DNA of 64,000 nucleotides from Ilex aquifolium (Eukaryota; Streptophyta; Magnoliopsida; Aquifoliales; Aquifoliaceae), in contig OX637403.1 of NCBI GenBank assembly GCA_951799425.1, forward strand, positions 25,262,811 to 25,326,810, read 5' to 3'. Below, in pieces: positions 1-9,233 of this stretch. A model generated the notes under the pieces. It was not told the origin of the DNA, ran no database searches, and was given only the letters and a program-made list of their open reading frames with translations. The number at the start of each line of letters is the position of its first letter. Positions within the stretch are counted from its first letter, which is position 1. A program made the translations under genes and the position numbers.

Positions 1-242
1 AATGAAGGGAGATCATTGGATGAGTGGGTCCTATCAACTTTTTTAAATAGGACCCACTGATCTAATGGTCTTCCTTGATTTGTGATGGAGATTTGGGTTG
101 AAAATTTGAAATATATAGTATTGGTCTCTAAGTTAATGGATACGCCAAACTTGTACGTGATGATGGTTTAAACACACACCCTCTAATGCAGGACCTGCCA
201 AAATTCAATGCTTTGGCATTGAAGTGAGAGAAGATGGGCATT

Positions 243-430
243 GAATATAAAAAAATATTGGTGTCCAGCAGCTGGATGCATTTGTTGAGTTTGATGCTCC
301 CCTGCCTCAGATGGCTAATCTTTTGTTAGCAGACTTGTCTAGTGCTACCTTTACTAGGAAGTCTATTTAGCTCTTTTGTCTTGTTTTTTTTCCGATGTAC
401 CAAAAAAAAAAAAGAATATAAAATATTGGT
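243..430 (+). mobile_element. 5'-truncated LINE insertion with target duplications
   Basis: A short non-LTR retrotransposon copy (about 263-413) ends in a 12-base poly(A). It is flanked by an imperfect target duplication: 243-262 and 414-430 both begin gaatataaaa and end tattggt, differing by a few A bases. The inserted stretch reads as the last 30 or so codons of a LINE-type ORF2 (ending ...LLLADLSS...FTRKSI, stop), then a short T-rich 3' UTR and the poly(A). The family of this C-terminal tail is inferred from its look; the poly(A) and flanking duplication are seen directly. Confidence 0.6.
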
Positions 431-1759
431 AAAGAACATTAATTGTTGCATCAGGTCGGTTGACGTTGATTTTGATTTTTGTAACGGGCAATGCTACACG
501 AACCTAATGAAATTATTAAATTAGTCGTGAGTATTGAGTGAAACTCATTTATAAACTAATGATTTTAATTGATTAGGTCATTAAATTAAGTCAAATGATT
601 TTTTGTTTTTAATTTTAAAGAATGTCAAGGGTAATTTTGTCCTTAAAAATTATTCATACATACCCATCTCCAAAATAGGCAAATGAGTCCCATTTTCCAT
701 TAATTTGGATGGAAATTTTATCTCTGCATTTTATTTCACAATCACATGAGGTAGGTCTATGTGATTATTTTGAAAGGTGAGGGAGCTTGTGATTTGCAAA
801 AGGATCTAACCAAGTTAAGTTAAAAATGAAAATTTCCCTTGTTATCAAATACTATTTCAAGATTTAATTTGATTGAAATAATTTAATGATTGAAATAATT
901 ATCCCCAAATTAAATAAAAAACATTATTATTACTACAAGTTATAACTTTTAAACGTTATTTGTGCTTGACCATATCATTCTAGTAGCAATCACAACATTT
1001 GTTGTCGATCAAAAATAACTTCAATTATGGTACCGAAAAGAAATCATACCGTCATTATAAATTTTATAATTTTTTAATACAGTTTGGGGGCCACTTATCT
1101 CTTTTGGGATAATTTGTGATCGATCCTAAAATTGTTTGAATTAATTGTAAAATGTTAGGATTGATCCAAATAATTTTAGAATCGATGCAAAGTACCCCAA
1201 AAAAATGTCACTTGACCACATAAAGTTATAATTTCAACTCTTAAAATTGTAATATAATCCAAAAAATTATAAATTTTTTTTTTGTAAATACAAAAGACTT
1301 ATAAAATTTAACAGTACAATATCAATTTTTTTTTTAAATCTTCTCCGTTTTTGTGACATTGTGGTGCATGACTTATATTATCATAAGGTATTTAGTTCCG
1401 GCTATAATCCAACAATTGTCCTTATGACGTTAGTTGATGTACTAGCATGACTCTTAGAATCGATCATTGGTCCGAACACCCCTGACGGCAATACCTAAAA
1501 AAAATAAAAAAATCTCAGAATCAACCTTTTTTAGAGATGGTTCTTGAGGGTCACCAGGGGCCCAGTAGGACTAACCCATTAAGTTGCGCTCTAGAGGCCC
1601 ATTGGGACTAATCATGGTCCGTGCTTTTCTTCACGGACTAGCCCGACTCAGCTGATTGACCAGCCACTCTCCGATTGCCCAGTCTGTCCTTAGCTGAGTA
1701 GGCCGTACCTGTTACCAGGGCCTCGTGATTCTATTGGTTTGCTTTTTATTAAATTTCAG
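431..1759. other. AT-rich non-coding DNA; probably intron or 5' flank of the FAO gene
   Basis: No convincing coding exon is visible. The last 20 or so bases before 1760 form a pyrimidine-rich intron end (tttattaaatttcag), so at least the right part is intron of the alcohol oxidase gene. I looked for the missing N-terminal FAO exon here and did not find it. It should lie upstream of the window, or is lost. Confidence 0.5.
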
Positions 1760-3724
1760 GTGAATGAGAAGGACGAGAACCCATCCTGGAAGGCAATAGA
1801 CTACTGCGGACCTGATCCAGACTTCAAAACTCAGATTAGGAAAATCAAAAGATCAACAGAAATGGAATATCAAAGATCAACATACAATGAACAAGACGAG
1901 GACTTAGATGAAAAAGAGATGCTTGGACCTCTTTACAAAGGAATCATCGATATAAGGAAACCACTACAAGTAGTAGCAGAATCCCTAAAACGATCAGGTT
2001 TCCAGGTCTCAATGTACCATGGGAAAAATAAAAGTTCATATTCATTCAATCCTTCCTTAACTATCAAGTGTGATGCAGTTGTAATTGGTTCAGGCTCTGG
2101 TGGTGGTGTTATTGCCGGAGTTTTAGCAAAAAGTGGATACAAGGTGCTTGTCTTAGAAAAAGGGAACTATTTTGCTAGGAGCAATCTCTCACTTCTTGAA
2201 GGAAAAACTATGGATCAAATGTACCTAGGCCATGGGCTACTAGCTACGGATGATATGGGTGTTGTAATACTTGCAGGTTCCACCGTCGGTGGGGGCTCCA
2301 CCATAAATTGGTCGGCTTCCATTCCGACTCCCCCACATGTAATCAAAGAATGGTGTGAAACCCATGAGCTGGAATTATTCGGCAGTCAATTGTATAAAGA
2401 AGCCATGGATACTGTTTGCCAGAGAATGGGAGTTCAATCACAGGTTGATGATGAAGGATTCAACAATATGGTTTTGAGAACAGGGTGTCATGAAATGGGT
2501 TATCCTGCAAATACTATCCCTCGAAATTCAACCCCTGATCATTATTGTGGATGGTGCAGTCTCGGATGCAAAGATGGAAGAAAGAAAGGTACCTCAGAGA
2601 CATGGCTAGTAGACTTGGTGGATTCGCGCAACGGAGCAATTCTTCCTAGGTGTGAGGCCATAAAGGTCCTACATAAGCACGAAAAAGGAAGAGATCGACC
2701 CATTGCAACTGGAGTTGCTTTTGAATTCCATTGTCAAGGGATGAAAGAAGTTTGTGTGGTGGAGTCGAAGGTGACTGTTGTGGCATGTGGGGCTCTGTGC
2801 ACTCCTACACTCCTAAGAAGAAGTGGCCTGAAGAATCCAAATATTGGCAAAAATCTGCATCTTCATCCAGTAACAATGGCGTGGGGCTACTTTCCAGATG
2901 CACACTTGTCCAATGCATGGCCAACCCCAGAGAAGAAGAGCTATGAAGGGGGCATAATGACAGCAATGTCCACAGTGGTGGGAGATTTCAAAAAATCTGG
3001 CTATGGTGCAATCATACAGACACCAGCATTGCACCCCGGGATGTTCTCAGCTTTGATGCCTTGGGTTTCAGGTACGACTTAACAAATTACCATCCCAACT
3101 ATTTGGAATCAGTTACATGAATCAAGTTTCTTGCTCTATAGAGGGTTATATTTTGTCATTAACCCACAAATGTCTTGAGTTTCAGGTATCGACTTTAAAA
3201 ATCGAATGTGCAAATTTTCGAGGACTGCCCACTTAATTGTATTGGCAAGAGATATAGGGTCGGGAGAGTTGGCCTCACCGAGCTCGATCAGTTACGGGAT
3301 GGACTCTACTGATGAAGACCATCTAAAGAGAGGACTAGAGAAGGGCCTGAGGATATTGGCAGCAGCTGGAGCTGAGGAAATTGGAACTCATCATCGTAAC
3401 GGAAGGACATTAAACGTGAAACAAGTGAGCTCTCATGCATTTGAGAGGTTCGTCAAGGAGGAGAGTTCAAATGCATTAATGAACCTTTCAACTACTATAG
3501 CTTCAGCACATCAGATGGGGAGTTGCCGAATGGGAGTCGATCCAAAGGGCTCTGCCGTGAATCCAATGGGAGAGACATGGGAGGTAGAGGGACTGTATGT
3601 GGCAGATTCAAGTGTCTTTCCAACTGCATTAGGTGTGAATCCAATGGTCACCATTCAGGCAATTTCTTACTGCACTGCACAGTCAGTTCTTGAAGCTCTG
3701 CGGAGAAAGAAGAACGAGTGGTGA
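1760..3724 (+). CDS. FAO: Long-chain fatty alcohol oxidase (FAO), 3' exons only
   Basis: A flavoprotein of the GMC oxidoreductase family that oxidises long-chain fatty alcohols to aldehydes, usually membrane-bound in peroxisomes or ER (family knowledge). Two exons are seen: 1760-3071 and 3186-3724, joined in phase at GT/AG sites and giving 616 residues plus stop. The FAD-binding loop GSGSGGG follows a hydrophobic strand (CDAVVIGSGSGG) near residue 110 of the visible part. The second FAD signature is AGSTVGGGSTINWSASIPTP. The C-terminal GMC domain carries AHQMGSCRMG, VADSSVFPTALGVNPM and the end ALRRKKNEW. Full-length FAO is about 740 residues, so roughly 130 N-terminal residues with the membrane helix are missing from the window. 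No stop or frameshift is seen in these exons. It may be the FAO4A type, judged partly by its neighbours. Confidence 0.9.
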
Positions 3725-4571
3725 ATGAAATTACTGCTTCAAGCTTGGGATTTATTTAAATCTATGGGCATGAACAAGGAATATAAGTATCGTTTTTTTT
3801 TTTTTTTTTGAGTTGAAGATAAGAACATTAAACTAGAAATTAAACTTGGGGAATATGATTCTAACCCCATGGAGCAGTGGTTGTATTACATTTGGAGGTA
3901 CAATTGAATAACTCCAAACATGTATATTCACCTTCTATGTGGGCATCAGGCTTGGCGAGGGATGCTATGCCAGATTTTCTGTCCCACAGTGCAGTCCATT
4001 AAGTCATGAAAGTTGGTTTCTAAGAAAACTCAACAGTTAAGCCAGTGAAGAAGATGTTTCTTTTAAATAGGTCCGCACTAGTAGGCAGCCTAGGTTCAGA
4101 TGCTAGCCATAGGAAGAATTTGATTCATAGGGAAATGGGCATGGTCCATATCCATTTTCTATCAGCCTATTGTTGTGGCAATCAGTGTAAGCAAGATGAC
4201 AGACAAACTTCATGGAGAAAACACCAATAGAAGTGCAAGACTAAGCAACTAGATCAGGTTAAGGGTCATGTGCTTGCAACTTGGCTTAACCTATTTGGCC
4301 ACTTTTAATTGTCCCAAGATTCTCCTAATCAGGAGGTCAAGGGGTTAATTTCCACCAAATAACATTATTGATTCCCATGTCCCCTCTTTGGGTTCAATTG
4401 AGTCCCTCTATCAAGCTTCTCTTTACCCATTTCTAGGTGCTTTATCAAATAGTTGATTACTTCTCATAACAGTGATATATTGATTCCCACTATAAAAAAA
4501 TTGCTAATATATCATTTTGGTGGGATGTTTCGTAATGTTTCTTTCCAATGTTCTGGTTTTAAGCTTATGCC
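3725..4571. other. 3' flank of FAO with a poly(T)-led stretch
   Basis: This holds the FAO 3' UTR and spacer. A run of 17 T at about 3793-3809 followed by sequence such as gagttgaagataagaacatt looks like the 3' end of a poly(A)-tailed retroposon lying on the minus strand. I found no target duplication and no readable domain. Nothing else is recognised. Confidence 0.3.
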
Positions 4572-4679
4572 CATAGTTGTCAAATCGCGTATCGAAAAGT
4601 GTATCGTTTTTCAAAAATAGTGTATCGTATCGTATATCGTGTATCATAAGATACGCGTAATTTTAATTTTTAAATAATT

Positions 4680-4730
<51 letters not shown>

Positions 4731-5173
4731 AAAAAAATCATAGACTCATAATAACATAACATTTCTTTAATATTCCACAAACTATTCAAGTTTCCAACAT
4801 AATTCAGTAATATCAAAATGTAAAGATCTTTAATTCAAACTTCTAATATCAACTGGTTGAATAACCTTAATATTAATTAGGAACTTTAAATTCAATTGAA
4901 CAATATTAACAACAGTTTTTTTTTTTTAACCATAACCACTGAAACGACGTTGTTTCACTGGTTAGTGATTTAAAAATAAGTCTTAGGGTAAAACAATATC
5001 ATTTCAGCACCAAAAAACTAAAAATAAAATAAAAAAACAAAATCGTCACGTATCGTACGAATTGGATGTATCGTATCGTGTATTGTACGTTATGGTGCAA
5101 AAACGATATAGGGATACGACTCGTATTGTTTTTCAGATGTATCGTGACGTATCGTACAATATTAATAACTATG
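4572..5173. mobile_element. MITE, probably hAT-type, with TATCGTATCG-rich ends
   Basis: A 602 bp element with terminal inverted repeats: catagttgtcaa at the left, ttaataactatg at the right, followed inward by many copies of GTATCGTATCG-like sequence. It is flanked by cttatgcc (4564-4571) and tttatgcc (5174-5181), an 8 bp target duplication with one mismatch, the length typical of hAT elements. There is no coding capacity. A long (AT)n tract lies inside. Confidence 0.6.
4685..4729. repeat. (AT)n microsatellite
   Basis: About 45 bases of uninterrupted TA repeat inside the MITE at 4572-5173. Confidence 0.95.
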
Positions 5174-6572
5174 TTTATGCCATAAAAATTAAATCATCTG
5201 CAAAGAACACACGAGACACTCTATATTATTTATGTCCTACTATAAAAGATTTCCAAAACCCTTGGTTAGAAGTCTCTATTTCCATGTTTCTGTCGAAAAA
5301 TGCTGGGTAGAGACTAGAGAGTCGAGACCACCCACTCCTGAGGATTTCCAAAGTCTCGTAGGGACCAAACTGCCCTTTGGGTTTATTTCACTCATATTAG
5401 GTGGCTGACTAATTCAGAGTCAAATGAGTAACATAGTTAAGGAAGGCGATGGGTCGAGTTGGAGTTTTGATTTACCTTTTCCTAAGAGTGGCTTAGGATC
5501 TAGCTTTCGATAATCTCAGGTTCATAGCTCCATTCCCCCATCATTATTTTAAGGGCAGTGATCTTCTTTTTCCTTCTTCTAGTAAGAGAAGCGATTGGGA
5601 AATAGTCATTGTTCCTATCTCCTTTAAGCATCCAATTGACCATAGAATTCGAACCCCAAATCTCCTCTTCTAATCCAAGAATGAGTGCCAAAAAATGGTT
5701 GACTTACAAAACCAAATGGTCTAAAAGTTAAATGGATGGTTTTCAGGGGTTTGGTCTGTGCTAGTGTCGAGCAAAGTTGGAAAATAGTGGACAATGGTCT
5801 CATTGCACATGAGGGGGTGTGGGTGATTCTGGTTTCAGCGTAATGAAGCTTCCATAGCACATCATCTATCCAACCTCTCTCTTATGACCACAAAAAATAT
5901 ACCTATCTTATATGAAAGACCCAGAGAACCTAAATCCATAACATTATAGGATCAGCAAAGTGCATTGATCTGCTCAGGTTGGCGGACAGACCTCCAAAAT
6001 TTGTTTGAGCTGCAAATCAATTCCCTGATTTCTAAGTGTAGAATCAACAGTTTCCAGATTTTTCCAAAAAAAAAAAATATCCTAAATTCAGCCCCCGGAG
6101 GGAAGGAAACGCCGCGGGGGCTAGGGGGTGGGGGTGTTGCATAGTTGAATATAGTAGGAATTATTTACATGGAATTTATAGGGTTTACCTGAACTATGGG
6201 GTTAAATACCTGGTGAGATTCACCAAAATATGCTACGGCTGATGGCCATTTCACTCCACAGCATCCAGATCTTCCTTGAGAAGCCTAGAGGGTCTAGTCT
6301 ACCCCATGGCAGTTGGTGAAGCCCATAGGATCTTTCAGCCTCTCCATTGGTGCATCGTCCCTCCAACTCCAAGGACTTCTCATCTGAGTTGAACGCACCA
6401 CCCTGTTGAAAGGAATGACGAGAGAGATAGAGAGAGAGATGGAAGGTACGCGAGAAAAGGAAAAGAAAGAAAACGAAAAAGTTTCAAGCTCAGCAGGGAG
6501 ATCAAGTGAATGAGGACTGCTCCCTCCCTCCAAAAGTGAGATCCATTTGGATTTGGATTTGGTTTTGGATTT
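5174..6572. other. Spacer with LINE debris
   Basis: Apart from the minus-strand LINE fragment listed separately, this is unassigned spacer. A GC-rich patch lies near 6090-6135 (gccgcgggggctaggggg) and a purine-rich patch (gagagatagagagagagatgg) near 6420-6445. No exon with family resemblance was found. Confidence 0.4.
5490..5870 (-). pseudogene. LINE ORF2 fragment (endonuclease-RT linker region)
   Basis: On the minus strand, 5691-5500 reads EEEIWGSNSMVNWMLKGDRN, then YFPIASLTRRRKKK. This matches the conserved plant LINE stretch between the endonuclease and reverse transcriptase (typically ...WRQKSRVNWLKEGDRNTKFFH...RRRRN...). Upstream on the same strand, in another frame, lies FRPFGFVSQPFF, like the RPFRFE motif that precedes it. 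It is a broken, 5'- and 3'-truncated copy with at least one frameshift between these two parts. Confidence 0.6.
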
Positions 6573-7123
6573 GGGTTAATTACATTAGAGGTCCTTAAAG
6601 TATAAAATTTATTTCATTTTGGTCTCTAATATTTCAATTATATTATTTTGATCCCTGAAGTATTGAATATGTTTCTATATGGTCATTCAAGCAGACAACG
6701 TTCAGATTGCTAACGATTTTTTATCATAAACTTGTAACGTAATCACTAAATATGAACAAAAAATATTTTTGATATTTCTTAAACAAAATTTGGATAGCTC
6801 TTGACAAAAAAATGTGTAATATGAGTTATTTTTTACCAAAATTTAGATAGCTTATAATCAAAACTATGTAATTTAGGTAGGTATTTAAACCAAAATTTGA
6901 ATAGAAATTTTGTTAAGAGTTATTTAAATTATTTTTTTGTACATATTTAAGGATCATGTGACAAGTTTATGATAAAAAATAGTTAGCAATCTGGACACTG
7001 TCTGTTTGAGGGATTATATAAAAACATATTCAATACTTCAAGGACTAAAATAATGCAATTAAAACATTGGAGACCAAAATGAGATAAATTCTATACTTTG
7101 GGGACCTCCAGCGCAATTAACCC
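6573..7123. mobile_element. Non-autonomous MULE-type MITE, gggttaatt family, copy 1
   Basis: A 551 bp element beginning gggttaattacat and ending gcgcaattaaccc, with long imperfect inverted repeats. Each end contains a variant of ...cattttggtctc...aatatttcaattatatt... and ...gcagacaacgttcagattgc.... It has no coding capacity. Related copies lie at 61108-61657 and from 62976 (truncated). The outermost bases gggttaattgc are shared with the coding MULE at 8846-13644. I do not see a clean 9 bp duplication at this copy. Confidence 0.65.
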
Positions 7124-7199
7124 TTTCAAATTTAATATAAAATTGGTTAATTAATCAAATGAATTTTATTCAAACTTAATTTCCAAGTAATTTTAACCA

Positions 7200-7395
7200 A
7201 AAATATGACTGATAATCGAGTCAAGCTATTCAGGCTAAATTCGAATTCGACTTGTATAAAATTCGATTTGAACTCAACTCGTTTTTTAGATGAGTCAAAC
7301 TCGAACATTTTTTTCGACTCGTTTATAAAAAACGAATTCGATAGACTTGATTTGAATTCTCAAAGTTCAACTTGATAATCAATCCTAACTAAAAA
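7200..7395. repeat. Short repeat rich in ACTCG/GAGT motifs (hAT-like MITE remnant)
   Basis: A stretch starting near gactgataatcgagtcaagc and ending near acttgataatcaatcc, with internal motifs such as ctcaactcgtttttta and gactcgtttataaa. Similar sequence occurs at about 17330-17530 and 53390-53695, so it is a dispersed family. The superfamily is inferred only. Confidence 0.4.
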
Positions 7396-7630
7396 TGCCA
7401 CAAAAGTATACATTCTAAATTTAGATTTAAACTCCACCAGAACGTTGATATTTACAGTAATACTACATTGACCAAATTTTGGGACCAAATTTAGAGCTCA
7501 AATGACATGGCAGCTGACTTTGGCTTATTTATTTGGTGCCATGTCATTTGGGCCCCAATAAATATTCCAAATGACATGCTGCCATGTCATTTGGGCTCAA
7601 AATTTGGTCCTAAAATTTGGTCAGTGTAGC

Positions 7631-8293
7631 TAGGGGTGCAACTTGGGTTGGGCAACCCGATTTCAACCCGAGCCCAACCCAAAAAAATTAGGGCTTGGGC
7701 TAGAGTTTTTAATACTTGGGTTGGGCTTGGGTCAAAAAACCTCAACCCGAATTCAATTTGGGCCGGGCTCGGGTTGAGGTATCGGCAACCCGATTTCAAC
7801 TCGAACCCGACAAATTAAAAAATAATTATATATATATAAAGTATTATCACTTTTTTTTCATTTTTACTCCATCATCCTCTGTTTCTTGTTGTTTGATATT
7901 CTGTTATGCGTTATGCGTGATTAGTGGTGATAGTGTGATGTTTTAAGTTTAATGTTTTTATGAGTCTAATTTCTATGTTTTCTGGGATTGTGCTTTGAGA
8001 TCACTAGTTTTTTGGTGTGAAAGTAGATGATCAATAATCGTGCACTGTTATGAATGAAATATATGAATTGTTTTATGAATTTGTAATTATTCTCCCCTCT
8101 CTCTGTCTCTCTTGCAGTGAACTCGAATTCAACCCGAGCCCGCTCGAATTAAACTCGGGCTGGGCTCGGGTTGAGTTCCTGAACCCGAGGTAGGGTTAGG
8201 GTTAGGGTTAGGGTTAGGGTTGAAGATTATATACCTAGGGTTGGGCTAGGGTTGACTGTCTAACCCGCCCAACCCGCCCGAGTTGCACCCCTA
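7631..8293. mobile_element. hAT-type MITE with perfect 8 bp target duplication
   Basis: A 663 bp element with terminal inverted repeats taggggtgcaact / agttgcaccccta, flanked by agtgtagc at 7623-7630 and 8294-8301. Both ends are packed with GGGTTGGGC/AACCCGA-type subterminal repeats, typical of hAT elements. There is no transposase coding. It sits in the right arm of the foldback MITE 7456-8307, so it is the younger of the two. Confidence 0.85.
8191..8221 (+). repeat. Telomere-like (TAGGGT)n inside the hAT MITE
   Basis: Five near-perfect tandem copies of TAGGGT (hexamer TTAGGG, not the usual plant heptamer TTTAGGG) lie in the right subterminal region of the hAT MITE. It probably arose from slippage of the GGGTT-rich subterminal motif. 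Confidence 0.9.
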
Positions 8294-8565
8294 AGTGTAG
8301 CATTACTCTGATCTTTAATAGTTTAATTAGGTGAGTCAAACCAAGTCGAGCTATGCTCAAATTTAAATAAAAATGACATCCGATTTAAGTGTGATGACGA
8401 AGGTCTGACCTCAAGCTATCTGGTCATCCAAGATGGGCTGGGTGCCCGAGTTAGAAAAGTCTAAGCTGAATATCCAAGTTTAACTTTAGACATATTTTGG
8501 ATATCATCAAAGTGTATGAAGGACAAGTTTAACCCATATGGGGGTGGACACTATACATTCTAAAT

Positions 8566-8685
8566 TTCAACACCATGTCTTATGATCCCACCGGTGAGGA
8601 CCTAACGGGGTGGTCGCTGGGCGCTCTTCCTTGCCCTCACCCCTTTTTTAAGTATCAAAAAAAAAAAAAAAAAAATTCAACACCA
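8566..8685 (+). mobile_element. 100 bp poly(A) retroposon with 10 bp target duplication
   Basis: The sequence 8576-8675 ends in 19 A and is flanked on both sides by ttcaacacca (8566-8575, 8676-8685). That is the hallmark of LINE-machinery retroposition. The body (gatcccaccggtgaggacc...) has no clear Pol III A/B boxes, so it may be a truncated SINE or a LINE 3' end. Confidence 0.7.
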
Positions 8686-8845
8686 GAGCCTCCCCTTCCC
8701 GCAGTAGGTGACGGATCGAGCCACATTCCAAAGGATGTATCCCTCTCTTTTAAGTGTTTTCTAGAGAACTACAAATATTATTTAGATTTAATTTAGGAAT
8801 TTAATTTGTACACTTAATTAAATATTCTTGTTGAATTAAAATTAA

Positions 8846-9070
8846 GGGTTAATTGCGGCTATGGTCCCCAAAGTATTCATTTTGTCTCATTTTGGTCCCC
8901 AACCTTCTAATTTCATCAAGTTGGTCCCCAAAGTATTATAAGTGCACTTACCTAGTCCCCGCCGTTGACACCGTCCATAATTCCGTCTGTTCATAGTCAT
9001 GTGCCATCTGCATGACTCAAGTGAGGGGCTTATATGACATTTAGCCTTCTCCCATTACTGGAGGGAAACT
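8846..9070 (+). repeat. MULE left terminal inverted repeat
   Basis: About 225 bp, from gggttaattgcggctatgg to ctggagggaaact. It matches the reverse complement of 13421-13644. It probably carries the promoter of the transposase gene, since the first exon starts 164 bp further in. Confidence 0.9.
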
Positions 9071-9233
9071 GATCAGGAGACTCTTCAATGTCTTCAGTCT
9101 TCACTTGTTCTGCAAACCAGGCAAGATTCTTCAGTTAGGGCAAATCACGATTAAGGAAAAACACGATCACCATTAGGGAAAAACACGATCACCATTAGGG
9201 CAAAGCAGAACACTATTAGGGCAAAGCACAAAG

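Larger units (their letters stand above)
7456..8307. mobile_element. Foldback MITE split by a nested hAT element
   Basis: The left arm runs from agtaatactacattgacc through ccaaattttgggaccaaatt to atgacatggcagc. The right arm is its near-complement (gctgccatgtcatttgggctc ... ttggtcctaaaatttggtc). The last part of the right arm is cut at 7630 by the hAT element and resumes at 8302 with attact, complementary to the agtaat at the left tip. Without the insert the element is about 180 bp. Confidence 0.6.

Noticed and set aside
7587-7946. Coding sequence in the hAT MITE
   Set aside because: Frames come from GGGTTGGGC-type repeats on both strands; no transposase motif is present.
8191-8221. True telomere or chromosome end
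   Set aside because: Only five hexamer units, enclosed in a hAT MITE with perfect target duplication and followed by normal sequence.
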